Shown: positions 1 to 8,412 of the stretch, piece by piece
Position numbering within the stretch: position 1 is the stretch's first letter
Layout: each line of letters opens with the position of its first letter
Assembly: GCF_024753205.1 (NCBI RefSeq)
Contig: NZ_JANUGZ010000001.1
Location: forward strand, 496,001-560,000
Origin: Massilia aurea
GTDB lineage: Bacteria; Pseudomonadota; Gammaproteobacteria; Burkholderiales; Burkholderiaceae_D
DNA length: 64,000 bases
Direction of reading: 5' to 3'
Position numbers and translations under genes: made by a program
Notes under the pieces: generated by a model
Told to the model about the DNA's origin: nothing
Seen by the model: only the letters and a program-made list of their open reading frames with translations
Database searches by the model: none

Positions 1-69
1 GCCATGCTGCGCGCCGTGTCCGATGACGTGCACTATCTCGACGCCCTTGCGGCCGAACCCACCATTTGA
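1..69 (+). CDS. galT: Galactose-1-phosphate uridylyltransferase, C-terminal end only
   Basis: Only the last 22 codons and the stop are present; the gene runs in from outside the window. The visible tail contains [14 protein letters not shown], which resembles the C-terminal helix of GalT proteins (RLRAVSEIHY-type endings). GalT moves UMP from UDP-glucose to galactose-1-phosphate in the Leloir pathway. The assignment rests on this short tail and on galK starting 7 bases after the stop, which is a common galT-galK operon arrangement. Confidence 0.6.
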   Translation, partial: AMLRAVSDDVHYLDALAAEPTI

Positions 70-76
70 AAATACG

Positions 77-1276
77 ATGAGCGATTTCCTGACGGCCCGC
101 GCGGCCGATGTCTTCCTGGCCGCGTTTGGCCAGCCACCAACGATCGAGGTCCAGGCACCGGGCCGCGTCAATCTGATCGGCGAGCATACCGATTACAACG
201 ACGGCCTGGTGCTGCCCTGCGCGATCGGCTACCGCACGGTGATCGTGGCGCGCGAGCGCGACGACCGCCTGCTGCGCGTGGTGGCGGCCGACTACGACGA
301 CCCCGTGGACACGTATTCGCTGGACGCGCCGATCGAACGCCTGGCCGCGCCGATGTGGGCCAACTACGTGCGCGGCGTGGTGCGTGAACTGCTGGAACGC
401 GAATCGGCGCACGGCGTTGCGCGCGGGATGGACCTCGTGATCGCGGGCGACGTCCCGCAGGGCGCCGGCCTGTCGTCGTCGGCCTCGCTGTCGGTGGCCG
501 TGTGCACCCTGTTCGCCACCCAGCCGGCGTTTCAGGACCTGACGCCGATCGAAGGCGCGCTGCTCGCCCAGCGCGCCGAGAACGACTTCGTCGGCTGCAA
601 ATGCGGCAATATGGACCAGATCAGCTCCGCCTGCGGCGTCGCGGACCATGCGTTGATGATCGACTGCCGTTCGCTCGACGTGCGGCCGGTGCCGATCCCT
701 GAGGGGGCGGCGATCATGATCGTCGAGTCGCACATCACCCGCGGCCTGGTCGACAGCGCCTACAACACGCGCCGCGCGCAGTGCGAAGAAGCCGCGCGCT
801 ACTTCGGCGTGCCGGCCCTGCGCGACGTCGACCTGGCCGCCCTGCAGGCGCTGGGCACCGGCCTCGATCCGGTCGTGCTGCAGCGCGCGCGCCATGTGGT
901 GAGCGAGAACGCGCGCGTGGAAGCGGCAGCGCTGGCGCTCGCCGCCGGCGACCTGACGCGCATGGGCGTGCTGATGGCCGAGTCGCACGTCTCGATGCGC
1001 GACGACTTCGAAATCACCGTGCCTGCCATCGACCAGCTGGTCGAGATCATCAAGTCGGCGATCGGCGAGGCTGGCGGCGTGCGCATGACGGGCGGCGGCT
1101 TCGGCGGCTGTGTCGTGGCGCTGGTGCCGGAACGCCTGGTGGAGGCGGCCCGCCTGGCCGTGGCGCGCGACTACCGTGCGCCCAATGGCGAGCAGGCCAC
1201 CGTGCACGTGTGCCGCGCCGCTGCGGGCGCGGGCCGGCTCAAAGCGGCATCTACAGCGTCACCTGCTGTCCATTGA
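77..1276 (+). CDS. galK: Galactokinase
   Basis: Phosphorylates galactose to galactose-1-phosphate with ATP in the cytoplasm. The 399-residue product is close to the usual length. It carries the galactokinase signature [15 protein letters not shown] near residues 25-40, the GHMP-kinase ATP loop [18 protein letters not shown] near 130, and the C-terminal [15 protein letters not shown] motif. An in-frame ATG at 23 would add 18 residues lying inside the galT tail, so I chose the ATG at 77, where the protein begins [11 protein letters not shown]; the ribosome site is weak, as expected for a coupled downstream gene. In this locus it would process galactose released by the GH2 and GH35 beta-galactosidases. 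Its last 26 bases overlap the end of the convergent GH28 gene. Confidence 0.97.
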   Translation: MSDFLTARAADVFLAAFGQPPTIEVQAPGRVNLIGEHTDYNDGLVLPCAIGYRTVIVARERDDRLLRVVAADYDDPVDTYSLDAPIERLAAPMWANYVRGVVRELLERESAHGVARGMDLVIAGDVPQGAGLSSSASLSVAVCTLFATQPAFQDLTPIEGALLAQRAENDFVGCKCGNMDQISSACGVADHALMIDCRSLDVRPVPIPEGAAIMIVESHITRGLVDSAYNTRRAQCEEAARYFGVPALRDVDLAALQALGTGLDPVVLQRARHVVSENARVEAAALALAAGDLTRMGVLMAESHVSMRDDFEITVPAIDQLVEIIKSAIGEAGGVRMTGGGFGGCVVALVPERLVEAARLAVARDYRAPNGEQATVHVCRAAAGAGRLKAASTASPAVH

Positions 1277-2549
1277 CGACGACATTCTCCAGGCGCACCC
1301 CGCTCGCGCCGGTGATGTCCGGCCGCGCGTCGGCCAGGGTCAGCGCGATATCCCTGAACACGATGTCGCTGATCGCGGTCTGGCCGGGATTCGGGGCGAT
1401 CTTGCCGAAGCCGCCGTAACGGCCCTTGATCCCCACCAGGCTGAGATTACGCACGATGGACCTGGGCGGCGGCGCACCTTTCAGGTCGACATATTGCGTC
1501 CATGGCTGCACTGACACGATCGCGCCGCGTGGCGAGTCCAGCGTCAGGTTGCGCAGGTGGATGTTCTCGTAGTGCTGGGGCGTGTCCGGCCGCAGCTTGA
1601 GCACTGCCACGTTCAGCACGTGGCCGGTCACACGGCAATCCTCGACCAGCACGTCGCGCACCAGCGTCGCTTCGCTGCCGAGCGTCATGACGCTGTGGCC
1701 GCGCCGGAATTCGCAGTTGCGCACGCGGATGCCGACCACGGGCGGGCTGTCCTTGTCGTCCAGGGCGAACGGGCCTTTCGAGCCCTTGGCGGCGATGCAG
1801 TCGTCGGTCACCGAGAAGTAGCAGCCGTCGATCGTCACGTGCTGACTGCTGTCGATGTCGATCCCGTCGGTGCTGGGCGCCTGCTGATAGTCGTCCGGCA
1901 CCACGAAGCGCGCATTCCTCACCAGTACATCCTGGCAGCGGTACAGGTGCAGGTTCCAGAACTGCGAATCCTTGAACGTCACGCCTTCGACGACGACGCC
2001 GCGCGAGCGCTCGATCAGCGCGAGGCGAGCGCGCGGGACGCTGATGTTCGGGAAGTTGCCCGGGTCGCTGGCCGCGTTGCGCAGCTTCCAGAACTGGTCC
2101 CAGATCGGGCGTCCGGCGCCATCGAGCGTGCCTTCGCCGCTGATATGGAAGTCGTCACAACCATTGGCATTGATCAGGGCCGGATTGAAGTGCAGGGCGA
2201 AGTGGCCCTCGATCCGCGTGCGCCCGGCCGGAAAATGCGTCAGGTCCGTCGAGCATTTCAGGACTGCCCCTTTGGCCAGATGCAGGTTGACCTTCGGCTT
2301 GAAGAACAGGGCGCCGCTGACGAACACGCCGCGCGGCACGACGACCGTGCCGCCGCCGCCAGAGGCCAGGGTATCGATGGCCTTCTGGATCGCGCCGGTG
2401 TTGACCGTCCTGTCGTCGGGCACGGCGCCGTGAGCCGTGATGTCGGCCTGTCTGGCCTGCGCGGCCAGGGCTGGCCAAGTACCCAAGTACAAGGGCGCGG
2501 TGAGGAGCGACATGGTGGTGCGGCGTCGGCTGAAACAGGAAGTGGGCAT
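1251..2549 (-). CDS. GH28 family polygalacturonase / rhamnogalacturonan hydrolase, Tat-exported
   Basis: A 432-residue glycoside hydrolase of the right-handed beta-helix GH28 family, which cleaves galacturonic acid linkages in pectin. Visible family blocks are [21 protein letters not shown] (paired catalytic aspartates), [11 protein letters not shown] and the late KLRP block standing for the usual RIK. The N-terminus has SRRR followed by a hydrophobic run ending ALAAQA, consistent with Tat export to the periplasm. The ATG at 2549 is preceded by AAAGGAG at good spacing and overlaps the TGA of the PL26 gene by one base, so translation is probably coupled. A second ATG 12 codons later is possible. 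Substrate (homogalacturonan or RG-I) cannot be decided from sequence alone. Confidence 0.9.
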   Translation of the reverse strand: MPTSCFSRRRTTMSLLTAPLYLGTWPALAAQARQADITAHGAVPDDRTVNTGAIQKAIDTLASGGGGTVVVPRGVFVSGALFFKPKVNLHLAKGAVLKCSTDLTHFPAGRTRIEGHFALHFNPALINANGCDDFHISGEGTLDGAGRPIWDQFWKLRNAASDPGNFPNISVPRARLALIERSRGVVVEGVTFKDSQFWNLHLYRCQDVLVRNARFVVPDDYQQAPSTDGIDIDSSQHVTIDGCYFSVTDDCIAAKGSKGPFALDDKDSPPVVGIRVRNCEFRRGHSVMTLGSEATLVRDVLVEDCRVTGHVLNVAVLKLRPDTPQHYENIHLRNLTLDSPRGAIVSVQPWTQYVDLKGAPPPRSIVRNLSLVGIKGRYGGFGKIAPNPGQTAISDIVFRDIALTLADARPDITGASGVRLENVVVNGQQVTL

Positions 2550-5356
2550 CACTTGGGCTCCTTTTGCGGGGACGTGTTGTAGAAAATGATGGATGCGGCG
2601 CGCGCCGCCTCGTCCAACGTGTCGCCAACGAGCGCCAGGTTCTGGATCGCCGCCAGACTCCACTGCGCCGAACTGTTGGTGCTGATATCGGGCAGTTCGT
2701 CCAGCGCGCGCAGCACCGCCACGCCGCCGACCTTGCGCGCCCCCGCATGCGACTTCATGAAGCCCGATGCGAACAGCTCGCGCCAGGCGCGCAGGGCCAG
2801 CGCCCGGTCGCGCTCGTGGTGGGCCGCATAGGCGGTCAGGCGCGAATGCGAATCGGGCTGGGCGCGCCCGCGTGGCGCGCTGCCCAGCAGCGCAACCAGT
2901 TCCTCCGTCGACCCGTTGTAGTTGCGGCAGTATTCGAGCCAGGCCTTGCGGTAGCCCGGCTCGTCGACGAGGGTCAGCAACTCCGAACTCATCTCGACCA
3001 CGCCGAACACGCCATTGAGCTGCGAGAGACGCACGGTGTCGCCCGGTCCACTGAATGTGCCGGTGTTCGGATCGTACGGCGCGCTGGAGGCAAACCAGCG
3101 CCGCTCGAGCGCGCCGATCGTGCGCATGCCATTTACGATCTTGTCGCGCCAGCGCGCCTCGCCCGTGCGTTCCCACTCGGCCAGCCAGGCCGCTACCAGT
3201 GAACCCCAGACGGTGCCGAACGACGCTTCCACGGGCGGATAGGGCCTGGGCGACGGCGCGCTGGTGGGCAGCGCACCGGGAGTGGACCCAGGACGTAACT
3301 TGCGGCCGATGTCGACCTTGTGCAGGTCGGCGTCAGACTCGAGCAGCTCGCGCATCAGGTCACCCGTGCGCTCGTCGGCGGTCAGAAAATAATAGATGCG
3401 CCGGTAGGCCGCATTCGAGACGCGCGGCTGCTTGGACGAGTCGGACCAGTGCTGCACGCCGTGGCGCGTACCGAAGCCCTTGAACGGGCCCGCATGGTAG
3501 ACGTCAACCTCGCCCGTGTGCCGCGTCATCGCCTCGGCCAGCCTGAAGATGTCGGCGCGCCCGGTGCGCAGGTAGCTGTACCAGAGCCACAGGTCGGTCG
3601 AGAGCTCCGAGTTGTCCCAGGCGTACCCGCCGATATCGTAGCGCCACATGTGGCGGTCGTTGTCGTAGCTGTGCATCACGTCGCCGTACGACCAGAAGCC
3701 ATACCAGCGGTGCTGCTCGACTTCGCGCAGGTACTGGTCGAGCCGGAACGCCAGATGATCCTCGATCACCGCACGCGCCGGCGTGCTGCGCTCTGCCGGG
3801 TCCCAGTCGCCGAACACCCCGCAGGCGTGGATCCGGCCCGGGTCGAGCACCAGCCGGGCCGGATTGGCCACCTGTTCGGCCATGTCCGAGAACGCCTGGT
3901 GTGACGGCGTGCCGCCCAGCACCCATAGCTGCAGCTCGGTGGTGCGCGCCACGCCGGTCGACGCGTCCCAGCCTGGCTCATAATCCTCATAGGTGATGTT
4001 CAGGCCCGCGATCTGCTTCTCGAACGTGTCCATGCCGTCGGCCGAACGGTACGAGCGCATGTCCATCGCCGGGGCCGACGGCGACCAAAGCCAGGCGGTG
4101 ACGTCGGCAAGGTCGGTCGCAGCGCCCCGCACATCCAGCTGGCTCGGCGCGCGCTGCCAGAAATCCTTGAAGCCGAGTGCGATCCCGCCCGACGCGCCGC
4201 CCGCATAGACCAGGCCTTTGCTGCGGGTGCCGGCATTCGCATCGATCCAGGCATGGCCACTGCGGGTGCGCTTGCGCAGCGCGAAGCCATCGGGCGTGGG
4301 CTGCGCCAGTGTGAAGTCGCCCCACTCGGGGATCCAGCGCATGCCTTCCTGGACCGGCTTGGCCATGCCGGCCAGCGGCGGCAGCGTCTTGCCGGCCACC
4401 TGCGCATCCTTGAATGCCTGGCCGGGATCGCGCCGCAGTCCCGTGACGGGCCGCACGGCTTCGCCCCACACGCCAATGCCTTCGCCGGCGAAGCGGATGT
4501 GGCGGTCGTAGGTTGCGTCGCGCATCGGTACCTGCGCCGTCACGCCCAGAGCGCCGATGAAATCGGTGGCCGGGTCGCCGTCAAACATGAACGAGTGAAC
4601 AATGCGCACGCTGTCCGCGCCGGCATAAAAGTACAGGCGTACCGAGAACGGCAGCCAGGTGCGGCTACTCCCCGCGCCCGCAGCGTGCACGCCATCGAGT
4701 TTGAGCACCGCGCGCACCGGGCCGCTTTGCTCGAGCGCGACGCGCGTGACCTTGCTGGTGAAGGCCTCGCGCCGCACGCTGCCCGCCCCTTCGGGCTCGG
4801 CGCCGTCCTGGCGCAACGCCACCAGTCGCAGGTGCTGCATCGTTACGCGGTCGGCGCGCGTTGCGCTGTCGATCAGGTATTCGCCGCTCGTCGGCACGGT
4901 CCAGGCCAATTCGCCCGCACTGACGACGATCGCCGCCGCCGACTGCGTGACCGATACGCCGGTCGTGAGCGCAGTGCCGGCGCCGGCCTTCAGGTCCCAG
5001 CCGGGGGCGGTGGCGCCGGCAGCAACCGCATGCGCCGTCCACTTGAGCGAACCGTCCGGCCAGTAGGCCAGGGGCCAGGATTGAACCGCCGGCGCCCCCG
5101 CGCCAAGCGTGAACTGGAGTGGCTTGTTGGCCGGCAGGCGCAGCGTGCCGCGCGGCCAGGGGACACCGAGCGTGGCGCCTTCGAAGCGGGCGGGCGGCTG
5201 GCCGTCGAGCCAGTGCAGCGCGGTGCCGGCCACTGGCTTGCCCTTGCCGGGGAGATTGACGGTGGCGGCCGAGGAGACGGCCGGCGCGCCCGGCACGGCG
5301 GCCAGGGCGGCCGCGAGCTGCACGAAGCGGCGCCGGGCCGGGAGAAAGGTTGGCAA
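2549..5356 (-). CDS. Exo-rhamnogalacturonan lyase-like protein (PL26 / YetA type)
   Basis: A 935-residue secreted protein resembling the PcRGLX/YetA family, whose characterised member (PL26) is an exo-acting rhamnogalacturonan lyase. The N-terminus has ARRRFVQLAAALAA, a good twin-arginine signal. An N-terminal beta-rich part (PLAYWPDGSLKWTAH near residues 120-135) is followed by a helical toroid-like part containing YGFWSYGDVMHSYDNDRHMW and DNSELSTDLWLWYSYLRTG. The start is a TTG at 5356 with GGAG seven bases upstream; I see no in-frame ATG close by that fits the signal peptide better. The gene ends in a one-base overlap with the GH28 start. It would release disaccharides from RG-I chain ends. 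Family assignment is from remembered family features, not a search. Confidence 0.82.
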   Translation of the reverse strand: MPTFLPARRRFVQLAAALAAVPGAPAVSSAATVNLPGKGKPVAGTALHWLDGQPPARFEGATLGVPWPRGTLRLPANKPLQFTLGAGAPAVQSWPLAYWPDGSLKWTAHAVAAGATAPGWDLKAGAGTALTTGVSVTQSAAAIVVSAGELAWTVPTSGEYLIDSATRADRVTMQHLRLVALRQDGAEPEGAGSVRREAFTSKVTRVALEQSGPVRAVLKLDGVHAAGAGSSRTWLPFSVRLYFYAGADSVRIVHSFMFDGDPATDFIGALGVTAQVPMRDATYDRHIRFAGEGIGVWGEAVRPVTGLRRDPGQAFKDAQVAGKTLPPLAGMAKPVQEGMRWIPEWGDFTLAQPTPDGFALRKRTRSGHAWIDANAGTRSKGLVYAGGASGGIALGFKDFWQRAPSQLDVRGAATDLADVTAWLWSPSAPAMDMRSYRSADGMDTFEKQIAGLNITYEDYEPGWDASTGVARTTELQLWVLGGTPSHQAFSDMAEQVANPARLVLDPGRIHACGVFGDWDPAERSTPARAVIEDHLAFRLDQYLREVEQHRWYGFWSYGDVMHSYDNDRHMWRYDIGGYAWDNSELSTDLWLWYSYLRTGRADIFRLAEAMTRHTGEVDVYHAGPFKGFGTRHGVQHWSDSSKQPRVSNAAYRRIYYFLTADERTGDLMRELLESDADLHKVDIGRKLRPGSTPGALPTSAPSPRPYPPVEASFGTVWGSLVAAWLAEWERTGEARWRDKIVNGMRTIGALERRWFASSAPYDPNTGTFSGPGDTVRLSQLNGVFGVVEMSSELLTLVDEPGYRKAWLEYCRNYNGSTEELVALLGSAPRGRAQPDSHSRLTAYAAHHERDRALALRAWRELFASGFMKSHAGARKVGGVAVLRALDELPDISTNSSAQWSLAAIQNLALVGDTLDEAARAASIIFYNTSPQKEPK

Positions 5357-5482
5357 ATCGTGTCTCCATCATCACTGTCAGTGCGATGGATTATGCAACC
5401 CTGCCCCCTGCAGGTCGTCGCCCGGTCGACAATAATCATCCGGCCGATCGATTCGCGCCCGAGCCAACCGAGGCCCTGTGCG

Positions 5483-6019
5483 TCAACTGTTGACGGCGCG
5501 CTGGCGGCGCAGTGCCACCAGCCCCGCCAGCCCACCCAGCAGCAACAGCGCACTGGCCGGCTCCGGCACTTCGTTCGCCTGCGCGATGCTGAACGAGACC
5601 AGCGGCGAATCATCGAGCTGGCCGGGATTGTAGGCATCCCAATCGCTCCAGTCGTACAGGCCATTCATCCCGGCCAGGTCGAGCGTGAGCGACGTGCCCA
5701 GGTCGATCAGGGTCAGGTAAAAGCCGGCGTCATGGCCACCCGGATCGGCGGGATTGGTATTGCTCAGAAAGATCCATGGCTGGGGTTCGTCCTGGCCCAG
5801 ATTCCAGACACGGTCGATAGCGACGGTGCGCACCAGATCGACCAGCGTGCCCTGGACCGCCGTGACGGGCGTGGGCGCGCTGCTGTCGTAGTAGAACTGC
5901 CCGTCAAACGCGCCGTCGCGCCAGGTCGCCTTCAGGTCGTACCAGCCAATTGGCGCCGCCCAGGCAGATTGGGCAAGCATGTACAGCACCATCGCGAACA
6001 GCATGTGAAGCTTTTTCAT
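5483..6019 (-). CDS. PEP-CTERM sorting domain protein
   Basis: A 178-residue secreted protein of unknown function. It starts with a Sec signal peptide ending AQSAWAAP and finishes with the PEP-CTERM tail VPEPASALLLLGGLAGLVAL followed by RRQR. That is the tripartite signal (Pro-Glu-Pro, one hydrophobic segment, basic end) processed by exosortase. The central part is polar and aromatic and I do not recognise a catalytic domain. AAGG lies eight bases before the ATG. It sits between the PL11 and PL26 genes in the same direction, 37 bases from PL11, so it is probably co-transcribed and may act at the cell surface during pectin binding or breakdown; that role is inference. An exosortase gene must lie elsewhere. 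Confidence 0.9.
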   Translation of the reverse strand: MKKLHMLFAMVLYMLAQSAWAAPIGWYDLKATWRDGAFDGQFYYDSSAPTPVTAVQGTLVDLVRTVAIDRVWNLGQDEPQPWIFLSNTNPADPGGHDAGFYLTLIDLGTSLTLDLAGMNGLYDWSDWDAYNPGQLDDSPLVSFSIAQANEVPEPASALLLLGGLAGLVALRRQRAVNS

Positions 6020-6056
6020 AAGATTACCTTGTCATCAAAAGAGGAAAGAGAACGGC

Positions 6057-8306
6057 TTACGGCACCGTCAGTTCATCGAGATTGCCCAGGCCCTGGCCGG
6101 TCGATTCGAAGCGCAGCGTGTTCTCCTGGCCAGTGGCCAGGTTCACGCTCGCGCTCATCGTCATCCAGTTGTTCCAGGCGCCGCTCGGGCGGAACGTGAT
6201 CGGCTGCGCTGTCCCGTTCACGCGTAGCACGCCCGTGCGTGGGGTCGGATTGCCGTTGGCGTAGCGGATCGTGATGGTTTTCACGCCGCCGGCACCGCCA
6301 TGGATGCGCTGGAACTGCGCGCTGCCGCCGTTCAATGGAAAGTTGAGAAAGCCGATGTGCCGGAAGCCCGGGCGGTCGGCCATGACCTGCACATTGCCAC
6401 CGACGATCGCGGTTTCGGCCTGCACCGCGCCACTGCCGTCATACGGTACGTGTACCGGCGCCTGCGGGAACGCCGTCGCGCCGTGTCCCAGGTAAAAACT
6501 CGGATGTGGCGGCTGGTTGTAGCCGGCGTTCTGGCCCGCCACCTGGCTGCGGTACTGCGGGTCGTGCATCAGGGTCGTGATGCGGGTGCTAGTCGGGATC
6601 GTGGTGCTGTAGATCTGCAGTTCCGTGTTGCTGCTGTTGCGCAGCACGATTTCTTCGCGCCAGTCGCCGAACAGATCTGCGCTCAGCACCGGCGTCGCCT
6701 TGGTGCCGTTGTTGGTCGTGGCGCCGTTGGCTGCGCCGTCGATGAGCGTCGCCAGGGTCCGGGTGGCCGGGTCCCACTTCTGGACTGCAGCGCCGCTGAC
6801 CACTTCGCGCAGCAGGTCGCCGTCCCACCATGCGCCGAAGTTCATGGAATTGGGCGGCGTTGCCTGGATCAGTTCCCCGGTGGCGCTGCGCAGGCCACCG
6901 CGCGACGCCCAGCACTCGGCGCCAGCGTAGGCCGGGTCGATATCGAAGCACACGCCGCGGCCCACGTCCGCGTTGGCGCCACTCGCGCCCCAGATCAGCG
7001 CACCCGTGGCCGCGTCGTGCATACCGGAGCCGCTGGCGCCGTAGGATGACGGGCTTTCGTGGATCATGTAGACCTGCTGGCCCGCGCGGTTCGGGTCGAA
7101 CTTGCCGAAGTGGAGCGCGTCGCCGTGGCCGAGGCCCGTCGTGTAGAGCAGCTGGCCGTAGCTGTCGATGGTGGCTGCGCCGTACACGATGTCGTCGCGG
7201 CCGTCGCCATTGGCGTCGCCGGTTGCGAACCAGTGGGCGCCCTGGCCGCGCGCGGCCGCACCGGCGACGTCGGTATCGAACACCCAGCGGCTGGTCAAGG
7301 CGCCGTCGCGCCAGTCCCAGGCCGCGATCACCGCGCGCGTATAGTAGCCGCGCGAGAAGACGGCGCTCGGGCGGTTGCCGTCGAGATTGGCCACGCCGCC
7401 CAGGAAGCGGTCGACCCGGTTGCCGTAGTTGTCGCCCCAGGCGGCCACGCTGCCGCGCGCCGGCAGGTAATTTGCCGTCTTCATGGCCGCGCCGCTCAGG
7501 CCGTTGAATACGGTCAGGAATTCCGGCCCCGTGAGGATGTAGCCATTCGGGCTGCGGTGGTCGGCCGTGGCCGAGCCGATGACCACGCCCTTGCCATCGA
7601 CGGTGCCATCGGCCGTCTTGGCCATCACCTCGGCCTGGCCATCGCCATCGAAGTCGTAGGCCACGAAGGTGGTGTAGTGGGCGCCGGCACGGATATTCTT
7701 GCCCAGGTCGATGCGCCACATGCGGGTGCCATCGAGCTTGTAGGCGTCCAGGTAGGTGTTGCCCGTGTAGCCGGACTGCGAATTGTCCTTGGCGTTGGTC
7801 GGTTGCCACTTGACGATGATTTCGTAGGCGCCGTCGCCATCGAGATCGGCCGGCGAACCGTCGTTGAGTTCATAGGTGTAGGCCACGCCGTCTGGCGTGG
7901 TGCCCGCTGCCGGCGCCTGCACCGGGATCGCCAGGTAGGGCTTGTTCCAGGTGGCACCTGCAGCGACGCCCGCCTGCTCCACGCCGCCGACGACGGCGCG
8001 TACCGTGTAGGCCTGCGCTGTCGTTCCGGTCGGATCGGTGTAGTTCAGCGCATCGAGCGGCGCGGCGTTCAGGCGCATGGCCCCGCGATACACATTGAAA
8101 CGCGTGCCGGGCGCGTCGAGGGCGAGCTGGCGCCAGCTGATGAACACGCCGCCACCGACACCGGCGCCGGTGCTGATGGCGACGGCGCCCCGGTCCAGCC
8201 GTTCGATCTGCTTGCCCGGGGTGGTGATGACGGCGCTCGCACTGCCGGCTGCTGCGGCCAGCACTGCGAGCAGGAAGTACGAGGCTCTAGCTTTGTTATG
8301 GATCAT
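6057..8306 (-). CDS. Rhamnogalacturonan endolyase, PL11 family, with C-terminal CBM35-like domain
   Basis: A 749-residue secreted lyase related to Bacillus YesW/YesX, which cleave the rhamnose-galacturonate bond of RG-I by beta-elimination. A Sec signal peptide ends near GSASA. A small beta domain (ITTPGKQIERLDRGAVAIS onward) precedes an eight-bladed propeller with several calcium-loop repeats: DLDGDG near residues 154-159, DFDGDG near 218-223 and DANGDG near 360. From about residue 625 to the end there is a CBM35-like carbohydrate-binding module containing AETAIVGGN and the closing GLGNLDELTV. GGAG lies six bases before the ATG. It follows the GH2 gene by 106 bases on the same strand. Confidence 0.92.
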   Translation of the reverse strand: MIHNKARASYFLLAVLAAAAGSASAVITTPGKQIERLDRGAVAISTGAGVGGGVFISWRQLALDAPGTRFNVYRGAMRLNAAPLDALNYTDPTGTTAQAYTVRAVVGGVEQAGVAAGATWNKPYLAIPVQAPAAGTTPDGVAYTYELNDGSPADLDGDGAYEIIVKWQPTNAKDNSQSGYTGNTYLDAYKLDGTRMWRIDLGKNIRAGAHYTTFVAYDFDGDGQAEVMAKTADGTVDGKGVVIGSATADHRSPNGYILTGPEFLTVFNGLSGAAMKTANYLPARGSVAAWGDNYGNRVDRFLGGVANLDGNRPSAVFSRGYYTRAVIAAWDWRDGALTSRWVFDTDVAGAAARGQGAHWFATGDANGDGRDDIVYGAATIDSYGQLLYTTGLGHGDALHFGKFDPNRAGQQVYMIHESPSSYGASGSGMHDAATGALIWGASGANADVGRGVCFDIDPAYAGAECWASRGGLRSATGELIQATPPNSMNFGAWWDGDLLREVVSGAAVQKWDPATRTLATLIDGAANGATTNNGTKATPVLSADLFGDWREEIVLRNSSNTELQIYSTTIPTSTRITTLMHDPQYRSQVAGQNAGYNQPPHPSFYLGHGATAFPQAPVHVPYDGSGAVQAETAIVGGNVQVMADRPGFRHIGFLNFPLNGGSAQFQRIHGGAGGVKTITIRYANGNPTPRTGVLRVNGTAQPITFRPSGAWNNWMTMSASVNLATGQENTLRFESTGQGLGNLDELTVP

Positions 8307-8412
8307 TTTGTCTCCGTTAGCTAACGATTGGTGATGCCTGCGTATGCCTGAATTGCACTGCCCGGGTCAGGACGGCCCGTTGAAACAAGGGGTCGAGGGG
8401 GTGCGTCGCTGG

